Shown here: positions 17,416-25,032 of the stretch, piece after piece
Layout: each line of letters begins with the position of its first letter
Position numbering within the stretch: position 1 is the first letter of the stretch
Source of the DNA: Thalassoglobus neptunius
GTDB taxonomy: Bacteria > Planctomycetota > Planctomycetia > Planctomycetales > Planctomycetaceae
DNA length: 64,000 bases
Assembly: GCF_007859735.1 (NCBI RefSeq)
Contig: NZ_SIHI01000006.1
Coordinates: 44,254 to 108,253, forward strand
Reading direction: 5' to 3'
Notes under the pieces: model-generated
Told to the model about the DNA's origin: nothing
What the model saw: the letters and a program-made list of their open reading frames with translations, nothing else
The model's database searches: none
Program-made: the position numbers and the translations under genes

Positions 17416-17855
17416 AGTGCTGTTTTCTTGTATCGCTGTTTGATTACGGGCAGGGGTTTCACTGGGCTGAAATTGTGCAGCCAGTCAATTCCGTCCAGCG
17501 ATTGCTTTGAGTGCAGTTGATTCGCCGGGATTGTTGTCTCGCTGGATGAAGTGAGGCAAGACGGGCATATTCGCGATTGAAAGCGATTCGTGTCCGCCTC
17601 ATAAATTCTGCAGCGAGACAGAGTGAAAGCCAGTCCGAACAGTTTCAGCTGCTGCCTGACAGGTTGAGCAGTGACTTGATGAACAGTTACTTGTCAGGGT
17701 TGGTGGGTCTCAGATTGGCGTTTCGAGACTCTCGGTGAAGTTGTCACTCCGGTTCGTGCGTTTTGGTCTCGATTGTACGAGAATGGACGCACGGTTTTCG
17801 TTTCAGGTTCTTCAAAAATCGCCGCTTTGATCGGTCTGTTGTTGAGGGTGAAGAG
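17416..17855. other. Gene-free stretch with a structured hairpin
   Basis: 440 nt upstream of the RidA-like gene. No gene is supported. The notable element is a two-tier hairpin at 17655-17698, described separately. The frame open from 17763 is continuous with the RidA-like gene but has no family sequence before 17856. Confidence 0.45.
17655..17698 (+). other. Two-tier hairpin upstream of the RidA-like gene
   Basis: CCTGACA (17655-17661) pairs with TGTCAGG (17692-17698). Inside, AGTGAC (17670-17675) pairs with GTTACT (17686-17691) with one G-T wobble and a 10-nt loop. An 8-nt one-sided bulge separates the tiers. There is no T-run, so it is not an intrinsic terminator for the plus strand. It could be an RNA leader structure 158 nt before the next start, or an accident. 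Confidence 0.3.
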
Positions 17856-18320
17856 ATGAGTGCAGAACAGCGACTTCAGGAACTTGAGATCACTCTTCCC
17901 ACTCCGCCAGCACCTGTCGCGGCTTATGTTCCGTGTGTGCGTACAGGGAACCTCGTGGTTCTGAGTGGACAACTCCCTTTTGCAGGCAAAAACTTGCTAG
18001 CGACGGGACGTGTTCCCTCGAAAGTCCCGGTTGATCAGGCACAAGCGGCTGCTGAGCAATGCGTTCTTAACGGGCTCGCGATCCTTCGTCACGAGTTGGG
18101 CGGCGATTTGAATCGTGTGCAGCGGGTTGTCCGAATCGGGGTCTTCGTCCAGTCGGATGACGGATTTTACGACCAGTCACTCGTGGCCAATGGGGCGAGT
18201 GAGTTGTTGCAGAAAGTTTTCGGGGACATTGGAAAGCATGCACGCGTCGCTGTCGGGATGAATGCACTTCCACTCAATGCGGCCGTTGAAGTTGAACTGC
18301 TCTTCGAAGTGGCCGACTAG
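17856..18320 (+). CDS. RidA/YjgF family protein
   Basis: 154 residues, the length of the longer RidA (YjgF/YER057c/UK114) subgroup. Motifs: LPTPPAPVAAYVPCVRTGNLVVLSGQLP at the N-terminus, VPVDQAQAAAEQCVLNGLAIL, RVQRVVRIGVFVQS, and the C-terminal HARVAVGMNALPLNAAVEVELLFE. Canonical RidA deaminates reactive enamines or imines using an Arg in an xxxRAAVG-type motif; here the equivalent segment is HARVAVGMNALPLNAAVEVE, which keeps the Arg and the final Glu. The exact substrate is open because this subgroup is not the archetypal RidA. ATG at 17856 is preceded by GAGGGTGAAG. Single gene. Confidence 0.92.
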   Translation: MSAEQRLQELEITLPTPPAPVAAYVPCVRTGNLVVLSGQLPFAGKNLLATGRVPSKVPVDQAQAAAEQCVLNGLAILRHELGGDLNRVQRVVRIGVFVQSDDGFYDQSLVANGASELLQKVFGDIGKHARVAVGMNALPLNAAVEVELLFEVAD

Positions 18321-18920
18321 TTCTTGAGCGACCAGTCCGGTCAAAGATCCACCAGTTCCGAAGAGTTCAGGCGTTTGCTTTCTGACGTCTGTTGAATGTG
18401 AACGGTGTCTCTCAGCGGGAATCATTCTCTGTGCAATCTGCCGCTTTGATGGACGAGCGGGTTAATCTCAGCCAAGCGAAGTTCGTTCGTGGCGAGAATC
18501 TCGAATCTTCATATTCATTGGTCTGCGTTAATGCTCTGCAGAGATACGCGCATCATCGACGCGCACTCCAGTGAACGAATCGGGATCGTCTGCAGTGCCG
18601 AGAAACGATGAATGCGGTCTCGACCTGCATTTTTAGGGTGCTCAGGGCGTTTGCAATCTGATCGGGTCAACTGCTTTCTTTGAGAATCGTTTGAGTTGCT
18701 CGGATTCTTCGTCGGAGAATCGGCATAGTGCTCGTGACTCGAACGATCGGGCAAATCGGCGCAATCCGGCAATGCAGGCGAAATCCGCGTATTCATCCCT
18801 GAATCACGACAACAAATTGGCCGGGAGAGTATCCAAACCGAAGTAGCGTTAATCGTGAACGTAAGCTTCCAGTCGTTTGAGAGTATCGAAACAAAGTCAC
18901 GCAGTAAGGAATGGTTAGTG
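18321..18920. other. Gene-free stretch, 600 nt
   Basis: Between the RidA-like and FHA-EAL genes. An antisense frame (18515-19015, minus) runs into the coding start of the FHA-EAL gene and has no family resemblance, so I reject it. I see no repeat, tRNA or terminator. The promoter of the following co-oriented block probably lies here. Confidence 0.4.
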
Positions 18921-20063
18921 ATGAGTGTGCAAGCCATCACACCGAAGAAACAGCAGTCTGCCCCGAATAGCGGGTTTGCGGGCTGGTCGTTGATTGGCTG
19001 CGTGCCACCGTCCACGTCCTTAACGGAAACTCCGATCGATGTTGCATCGTTCGTGATCGGTCGGCGTGCCGAGAGTCAACTCCGGCTGAAGTCGCAATGT
19101 GTGTCCGGGCGTCACGCGGAAATTCTGCAGATCGGAGAGTCTCTGTTTATTCGGGACCTCGATAGCACGAACGGAACGTTTCTCAATAGACGAATGGTCA
19201 GTGGGCCGATTCCTATTAGGCCGGGCGATCACATTCAAATTGCCGACGTCGAATTTCGTGTCGACTTCAAAAAGCCTGAACCGGACTCAGCAGAGAAGAA
19301 TCTTCTGGAGCAGAAAAAGACTCTGCCTGCCGTGCATGCTCTGCAATCTGATTGGGTGATGAGTCAGCTTGAAGATCTGATTGTTCAGAAAGCCATCATT
19401 CCGCACTATCAACCGATTGTCGCTCTGGGCGATTCCCGAGTTGTCGGGTACGAAGCATTGGCGCGCAGCGAAGTGGTTGGGTTGGAAAGCCCCGCGCGAA
19501 TGTTTCAGACTGCCGAAATCGTCAACCGAGAAGTGGCGTTGAGCATTGTCTGTCGCGATCAGGCCATTCGTCACGCTCCGCATGCAGAGCCGTGTCCTCC
19601 GATCTTCGTGAACACACATCCGAACGAGAACATCGAAGTCGATGTGCTTCCAACGATTGCACGGCTTCAGAAAGTTCGGTCCGACGTTCCGATCGTTGTC
19701 GAGTTTCACGAGAAAACTATTCAGAGTCCCAGCATCATGCGAGAGAATCGCGCCATGCTCGCGGACATTGGAGTTAAGGTGGCGTACGACGACTTCGGGG
19801 CAGGTCAGTCTCGACTCATCGAACTCGTCCAGTCTCCGCCCGACTATCTGAAGTTCGATGCATCGCTGATTCGCGATCTGCACGAAGCGAATGACTACCA
19901 AAAGAAGATGCTCCGAATTCTGATCGAGACAGCACGCGATTTTGGAATCGTGACCCTTGCCGAAGGGATCGAAAACGAACAGGAAGCGCAGGCTGTTTTT
20001 GAGATCGGTTTCGATCTGGCCCAAGGCTACTTCTACGGTCGGCCTGCACCCGTTCAGCTTTAG
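18921..20063 (+). CDS. FHA-EAL signalling protein (putative c-di-GMP phosphodiesterase)
   Basis: 380 residues. Residues about 40-120 form a forkhead-associated domain, which binds phosphothreonine: FVIGRRAES, VSGRHAEI and LDSTNGTFLN are intact. Residues about 150-378 form an EAL domain: VGYEALAR, FVNTHPNE, VVEFHEKT, YDDFGAGQSRL, LKFDASLIR, LAEGIENE and QGYFYGRP. The metal and substrate residues that define active EAL proteins (Glu of EAL, Asn, Glu, the DD pair, Lys, Glu, Gln) all seem present, although surrounding residues are divergent, so hydrolysis of cyclic di-GMP is plausible but not certain. Start: ATG at 18921 with AAGGA about 10 nt upstream; a GTG at 18855 is possible. This architecture puts c-di-GMP turnover under Ser/Thr-kinase control (inference). 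Confidence 0.87.
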   Translation: MSVQAITPKKQQSAPNSGFAGWSLIGCVPPSTSLTETPIDVASFVIGRRAESQLRLKSQCVSGRHAEILQIGESLFIRDLDSTNGTFLNRRMVSGPIPIRPGDHIQIADVEFRVDFKKPEPDSAEKNLLEQKKTLPAVHALQSDWVMSQLEDLIVQKAIIPHYQPIVALGDSRVVGYEALARSEVVGLESPARMFQTAEIVNREVALSIVCRDQAIRHAPHAEPCPPIFVNTHPNENIEVDVLPTIARLQKVRSDVPIVVEFHEKTIQSPSIMRENRAMLADIGVKVAYDDFGAGQSRLIELVQSPPDYLKFDASLIRDLHEANDYQKKMLRILIETARDFGIVTLAEGIENEQEAQAVFEIGFDLAQGYFYGRPAPVQL

Positions 20064-20360
20064 ACGATATTCGTCGATTCCGGGGACTCGTTTGCGTTGG
20101 CCGCTTGCGCAGTCTTCTGGCTCATCTCAACTTTTCGTCTTGGCTTGTCAGCTCACTTGCTTGCTCAGAATGGAGCGAAGGAGTCGAAGAGGGTATTCTC
20201 CGTGGGGGGGCTCACCTGCACTAACCGACGACAGCTTTGCGCGACGAAACGAGTGCAGGCAAATGCTCTAAGAAAGTTGCTCGCCCCGGATTGTTCTCCC
20301 TGAAAATTGGAGTGAGTGAACTTCCCAACTGATGGGGAGACTGCTTCATCGACGTAACGG

Positions 20361-21434
20361 ATGACCATGAAGATCTTTGTTTACGAATCCCTGTGTGCGG
20401 GAGAGTTTTCGAGCGACGAAAACAGTCAGGAGCTCTCGGCGTCGCTGGCTGTTGAAGGGAAGGCGATGCTTGCTGGAGTGGTGAGCGATCTTCTTGAGAT
20501 CTCTTCGAGTGCCCGATTTTCGACGATCGAGGTCTGCTGTCTCTGGAGTGACAACGTGTCTCCTCCTGAGGTGCTGACCAACGAGCGAGTTCACTTGAAA
20601 CGAGTTTCGTCGCCGAGCGAAGTGTCCGCGCATTTTCAGTCGTTCTGTCAGGAAGCAGAAATCACGCTCGTAATCGCTCCTGAAATCAATCAGCGACTGG
20701 GGGAGCTTTGCAACATTGCAGAGGCTCTTTCGGGCTATGTTCTGAATTGCAGCTCGTCTGCAATTGCACTCTGCTCGGACAAGCAGGCACTCAACGACGA
20801 GTTACAGCGATGGGGAATCCGGTGTGTTCCCACGGTTTCTGAAGATCAACTGCGAACACTCTCAGGTCAGTGCGTTATCAAGCCGCGTTTCGGGGCGGGA
20901 AGTGATGGAATCGAAATTTGTTCTGCGGACGAATTGCGAATTCGAGAGATCGATCGATCGCAGACCGTGATTCAATCGTTCATGAGAGGACGGGCCGTTT
21001 CCGTCGCTGCTCTGTTCGGTTCCGAAGGGCAGATTCTCATGTCGTTGCCGGTCGCGGAACAGCATCTTTCGCAAGATGGAACACTCTCATATCTTGGCGG
21101 TCGAGTTCCAGCAGAGAGTACGTCGTTGGTCCATGCGGCGTCGGTTCAGTTCGAGAGGCTTCTTCATCAGATCGCTGAACAAATCAGCGGCCTTCGTGGT
21201 TTCGTCGGAGTTGACTGTCTTCTGCTGGATGATGATCCGGTTCCGGTTGTCGTTGAGATCAATCCGCGTTTGACAACAAGTTATGTCGGCTATCGAGCGC
21301 TGCTTGCAAACAATTTGATGGATGTTCTGTTGCGGGATCAATCCGAATGTCCGGAGCCCTGTGTTGACGCTGTCGAGTTTTCCTCATCAGGTGAATGTGA
21401 AATCATTCAGGCAGTAAAGGATTCGCAAGAATGA
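20361..21434 (+). CDS. ATP-grasp ligase, MfnD-like (tyramine-glutamate ligase family)
   Basis: 357 residues. The N-terminus MKIFVYESLCAGEF and central SDKQALNDELQRWGI are typical of ATP-grasp proteins in methanofuran or methylofuran cofactor synthesis (MfnD, and the ATP-grasp Orf17 of methylotrophs). The ATP-grasp domain shows CVIKPRFGAGSDGI for nucleotide binding and VVVEINPRLTTSYVGY for the metal/phosphate site. MfnD joins tyramine to L-glutamate. The neighbour downstream is an MfnF-like protein overlapping by 4 nt (ATGA), which strongly supports this assignment. Either ATG (20361 or 20367) may start translation. Planctomycetes are known to carry H4MPT-linked C1-transfer genes; no mch, fae or mtdB lies in this window. 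Confidence 0.8.
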   Translation: MTMKIFVYESLCAGEFSSDENSQELSASLAVEGKAMLAGVVSDLLEISSSARFSTIEVCCLWSDNVSPPEVLTNERVHLKRVSSPSEVSAHFQSFCQEAEITLVIAPEINQRLGELCNIAEALSGYVLNCSSSAIALCSDKQALNDELQRWGIRCVPTVSEDQLRTLSGQCVIKPRFGAGSDGIEICSADELRIREIDRSQTVIQSFMRGRAVSVAALFGSEGQILMSLPVAEQHLSQDGTLSYLGGRVPAESTSLVHAASVQFERLLHQIAEQISGLRGFVGVDCLLLDDDPVPVVVEINPRLTTSYVGYRALLANNLMDVLLRDQSECPEPCVDAVEFSSSGECEIIQAVKDSQE

Positions 21435-22450
21435 GCGAACATCTCGGGTTAGATATTGGCGGAGCCCATTTGAAAGCTTCGGATGGATTCACGTGCCGAT
21501 CGGTGCCGTTTCCGTTGTGGAAGTCGCCAGAGAAACTGACGGATGAATTGAGAAGACTCATCGGGCAGTTTCCACAAGCGCGTCAGATTGCCGCGACGAT
21601 GACGGGAGAACTCGCCGACTGTTTTGAATCCCGAGCTGAAGGAGTTCGCGAGATTCTATCATCGCTGGAAGAGGCGGCTGGCAGCCGAGCGATTCGCGCC
21701 TGGCAAACGGGAGGAGAATTTTTCACCGTTGCGGAAGCGGATGAGTTTTTTGAATTGGTGGCGTCTGCGAACTGGCATGCACTGGCAACCTGGGTTGGTC
21801 GTGCTGATCCTGGTGGCAATGTGCTTCTGGTCGATTTCGGATCGACGACAACGGACGTGATTCCAATCGAATCGGAGATACCTCAACCGGCTGGAAGAAC
21901 CGATCTCGAACGGCTGACGTCTCGTGAACTGATTTACACCGGGTGTCGAAGAACGTCACTCTGCTCGTTGTGTCACGAGGTCGAAATTGACGGTCGACGA
22001 TACGGCGTCGCTGCCGAGCACTTCGCAACGACTCATGATGTCGCCTTAGTTCTGGAGACTGTCGCCGAGTCTCCAGACTCTCTCGATACCGCGGATGGAC
22101 GTCCCGCAGATCGGGAACATGCCTTCGCTCGTCTCGCTCGGATGTTGTGTACGGACAAAGACGCGTTTGAGCGAACTGAATGGATTCGCGTTGCAGAACA
22201 GTTTCAACGGGCTCAAGAGGAGCGAATTGGGACTGCGATCGAGACCGTTCTCAATCGCTGGCGCTGCGATCCAACTGTGTGGGTTTTGGCGGGCGAAGGA
22301 GAGGCAATTCTGAGAAAGGTGATTGACAATCGACAGCTGGCACAGAATTCTAGAGAGTTGGTGTCTTTAAATGAGATGCTTGGTGCATCTCATTCTCAGG
22401 CTGCCTGTGCGTTTGCATTGTCCCGTTTATCTGAAGAAAGGAAGCTTTGA
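21431..22450 (+). CDS. H4MPT-linked C1-transfer pathway protein, MfnF-like (ASKHA fold)
   Basis: 339 residues with the hydantoinase/oxoprolinase-like ASKHA fold. Seen are the N-terminal phosphate-loop motif LGLDIGGAHLKAS, AATMTGELADCF, the second phosphate motif VLLVDFGSTTTDVIPI, and ELIYTGCRRTSLCSL. This set is characteristic of the family found in all H4MPT-dependent C1 gene clusters and, in methanogens, of MfnF, which forms the ether link between the furan and tyramine parts of methanofuran. The start overlaps the stop of the MfnD-like gene. The pair therefore probably makes a methanofuran-like cofactor. Confidence 0.85.
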   Translation: MSEHLGLDIGGAHLKASDGFTCRSVPFPLWKSPEKLTDELRRLIGQFPQARQIAATMTGELADCFESRAEGVREILSSLEEAAGSRAIRAWQTGGEFFTVAEADEFFELVASANWHALATWVGRADPGGNVLLVDFGSTTTDVIPIESEIPQPAGRTDLERLTSRELIYTGCRRTSLCSLCHEVEIDGRRYGVAAEHFATTHDVALVLETVAESPDSLDTADGRPADREHAFARLARMLCTDKDAFERTEWIRVAEQFQRAQEERIGTAIETVLNRWRCDPTVWVLAGEGEAILRKVIDNRQLAQNSRELVSLNEMLGASHSQAACAFALSRLSEERKL

Positions 22451-22642
22451 GTCCATAACGCGGGTACTGACTTGATCTTCTGGCGCCCCGGAAAAGGGAG
22501 TCGAGTTGACGTTGTCTCTCATTCCTGCGAGAATTTGCCGTGAAGAAACGGGTCGTGTGATGGGTTTTCTGCGACAATCCCAACGTCGCCATCCATCGCG
22601 CTATCTCCACACAAGCTCACATTCAACGTTGAATTTTCCCTA

Positions 22643-23773
22643 ATGGATGACCACTTCATTATAGAGATGTTGCAGTTTGCAACGGCATCGCCGATGCCTC
22701 TGCGTCTATTAGTGAAACGGCCGAACAGTCCTCTCGAAGAAGTGGATGTCGCGAAACCGTTTGTCATCATCGGGCGACATGCTGAATGTGACATCGTTAT
22801 CCCTCACGAATCTGTCTCAGCCCGACATGTCTATCTGCAAGCGATCGGAAATCGCATCGCCGCCGTTGACTTATACAGTCGAAGCGGAGTGGATTGGGGA
22901 TCAGAGAAATTTCACGGGTGGCTGTCCAAAGATCATGTTGTCGGGATTCTTGAGAACAAAATTCGCCTCAAAGACGACATTTGGGAAACTGGCAACGATC
23001 TGAAACCCCCTTTGTCGTTTCGTCCTCGCGATGAATTTCGTGAGGAATACGGAGTGCTTCCAAAAGTTGACCTGGAGCTGTTGAACACCTCAGCGAAAGG
23101 ACAGAAGTGGCCCATCAATCGAGTAATGACACTCGTTGGCCAGGACGATCGGTGTCGTATCACAATCGTTGATAAAAACGTCTCACGTGTTCACTGCTCG
23201 TTGGTTTTGCTTCCCTCCGGGTTGTGGGTAATCGATCTCAGCTTCAAGCGAGGTTTTCTCGTCAACGGTCAGCAGTGCCGCTGTTCGCTTCTCGCTGACG
23301 GAAGTGAGTTGCAGATTGGTCCGTATCTTCTCACTCCTCGATATTCGACTCCTCCACAAGAGCATCAGGGATCGATTCAAGGGACGAATGAATCTGACGC
23401 GGACTTTCTGACGCGTCAGAATAAGATCTTCAAGACCGAGCGGGTTGGCGACACGATGATTGTCGTTCCCATCGGAGATTCGCAGACTTACTTCTATCAG
23501 GACATTCACACCGAGGCGAGCCGCGTCAAGGATGCGATCAATCGCCAGGGGACGAAGAATGTCATCATTGACTTTTCACAAGTCGATGCCATCGGGCATA
23601 TCATGGTCGAATCGCTTGTGCAGTTTTGCCGCATTGGGGCCGCCAGTGGAAAATCCGCTTTGTGTGGATGTAATGTTTCGACGTATGAGATGTTGAAGAC
23701 GACGCGAATGCTCCAAATCTGGGATCATTACCAGTCTCGAAGCGATGCTCTGCAAGTTGTGTCGATGCCCTGA
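22643..23773 (+). CDS. FHA-FHA-STAS domain protein
   Basis: 376 residues with three regulatory domains and no catalytic one. FHA-1 is at about 18-105 (FVIIGRHAECDIVIPHESVS, ARHVYL). FHA-2 is at about 150-235 (LVGQDDRCRITIVDKNVS, RVHCSLVL, LVNGQQC). Residues about 270-372 have the STAS/anti-sigma-factor-antagonist pattern: MIVVPIG, the strand NVIIDFSQVDAIGHIMVESLVQF with the serine-loop position occupied by a Gly-His-Ile, GKSALCGCN and a final helix. FHA-1 lacks the usual TNG motif, having RSGVDWG. The role is likely that of a phospho-dependent scaffold in a partner-switching pathway (inference). Start ATG 22643 has no clear Shine-Dalgarno. Followed after 27 nt by a glycosyltransferase. Confidence 0.85.
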   Translation: MDDHFIIEMLQFATASPMPLRLLVKRPNSPLEEVDVAKPFVIIGRHAECDIVIPHESVSARHVYLQAIGNRIAAVDLYSRSGVDWGSEKFHGWLSKDHVVGILENKIRLKDDIWETGNDLKPPLSFRPRDEFREEYGVLPKVDLELLNTSAKGQKWPINRVMTLVGQDDRCRITIVDKNVSRVHCSLVLLPSGLWVIDLSFKRGFLVNGQQCRCSLLADGSELQIGPYLLTPRYSTPPQEHQGSIQGTNESDADFLTRQNKIFKTERVGDTMIVVPIGDSQTYFYQDIHTEASRVKDAINRQGTKNVIIDFSQVDAIGHIMVESLVQFCRIGAASGKSALCGCNVSTYEMLKTTRMLQIWDHYQSRSDALQVVSMP

Positions 23774-23800
23774 TCACAGCTGGCTGGCTCACACTGGAAA

Positions 23801-24961
23801 GTGTCCCAAGTGAAAGTTATTCACGTTATCACGCGGTTGATTCTCGGCGGTGCTCAAGAGAATACGCTCCATACCGTAGAAGATCAGCACTCGCTTCACG
23901 GGGACGACGTAACTCTCGTGATCGGCCCATCGGAAGGACCGGAAGGAACGCTCGTTCCGCGTGCGATGGAAGGTGGATTTCCAGTCGAAATTGTCCCCTC
24001 TCTCAAACGCAGCATCCTGCCGCTGGAAGACATGCGGGCCTACCGCCATCTGGTTCGGCTCTTCAAGGAACGCCAACCCGACCTCGTTCATACACATAGT
24101 TCGAAGGCGGGAATTTTGGGTCGGCTTGCTGCTCGAAAAGCTCGCGTTCCGGTTGTTCATTCGATCCATGGAGCTGCTTTTCATTACGGACAGTCTCGGG
24201 TTGCATACGGTTCCTATGTCGCTGCAGAGAAGTATGTGTCGCGGTGGACAGAAAAATTCATCTGTGTCGCTGATGCAATGAGGGATGCTTATCTCGCGGA
24301 GGGGATCTCAACTGCTGATCGTTATGTGACGGTTTACAGCGGATTCGACGTTGATCCTTTCCTCAGCACGCAGCATGACCGGGATGCGATTCGGCAGGAA
24401 ATGGGCTTTCGGCCGGATGATGTTGTCGTCGGAAAAATCGGTCGGCTGTTCCATTTGAAGGGGCACGAATTTCTGATTGAGTCAGCCCGTCAGATTGTTC
24501 GAAAGAACCCTCGCGTCAAGTTTCTCTTTGTCGGTGATGGCATTCTTCGCCAGCAGTTCGAAGAACAAATTTCCCAATACGGAATGAGCGATTCGTTTCA
24601 CTTTACGGGGCTTGTCCCGACGACACGGATTCCTGAATTGATGAGTGCGATGGACATCGTCGCTCACACGAGTCAATGGGAAGGGCTCGCTCGGGTTCTT
24701 CCTCAAGGGCTGATCTCCGGAAAACCCGTTGTCTCTTATGACGTGGGAGGAGCTGGGGAAGTCGTCATTCCGGGAGAAACGGGCTACCTCCTGAAGAGAG
24801 ATTCAATCGACGAACTCACGACAGCAATTCTGGAACTGGCTGACGATCAACAGCTTCGTCAACGACTGGGAGAGGAAGGACGGCGACGGTTTGCAGATCA
24901 GTTTCGTCACCAGACGATGACAGAGAAAATTCGCGACGTTTATCGCGACGTCTTGAGTTAA
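23801..24961 (+). CDS. Glycosyltransferase family 4
   Basis: 386 residues of GT-B fold. The N-terminal domain has VIHVITRLILGGAQENTL and LVHTHSSKAGILGRLAARKARVP. The C-terminal domain has VVGKIGRLFHLKGHEFLIE, the VKFLFVGDG strand and the nucleotide-sugar site WEGLARVLPQGLISGKPVV with the E-x7-E-like pattern, then GEVVIPGETGYLL. Such enzymes transfer a sugar from an NDP-sugar to a lipid or polysaccharide at the cytoplasmic membrane; acceptor unknown. The start is GTG at 23801, with a second GTG at 23810. It is close behind the FHA-FHA-STAS gene, so the two may share a transcript. No other polysaccharide gene is present. Confidence 0.93.
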   Translation: MSQVKVIHVITRLILGGAQENTLHTVEDQHSLHGDDVTLVIGPSEGPEGTLVPRAMEGGFPVEIVPSLKRSILPLEDMRAYRHLVRLFKERQPDLVHTHSSKAGILGRLAARKARVPVVHSIHGAAFHYGQSRVAYGSYVAAEKYVSRWTEKFICVADAMRDAYLAEGISTADRYVTVYSGFDVDPFLSTQHDRDAIRQEMGFRPDDVVVGKIGRLFHLKGHEFLIESARQIVRKNPRVKFLFVGDGILRQQFEEQISQYGMSDSFHFTGLVPTTRIPELMSAMDIVAHTSQWEGLARVLPQGLISGKPVVSYDVGGAGEVVIPGETGYLLKRDSIDELTTAILELADDQQLRQRLGEEGRRRFADQFRHQTMTEKIRDVYRDVLS

Positions 24962-24988
24962 AGATCTCGCAGTCACTCAAAGATGTGT

Positions 24989-25012
24989 TCGTCGATTTTC
25001 TTCTCTCGACGA
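24989..25012. terminator. Hairpin between convergent genes
   Basis: TCGTCGA (24989-24995) pairs with TCGACGA (25006-25012) around a pyrimidine-rich 10-nt loop. It lies between the glycosyltransferase stop (24961) and the convergent hydrolase stop (25033). There is no long T-tract after the stem, so the call as a terminator rests on position and symmetry. Confidence 0.4.
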
Positions 25013-25032
25013 CGTGAGAAAACGGAGATCGT

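Noticed and set aside
18515..19015. 166-codon open frame on the minus strand
   Set aside because: It overlaps the start of the FHA-EAL gene on the other strand and shows no family motif, signal peptide or ribosome-binding site.
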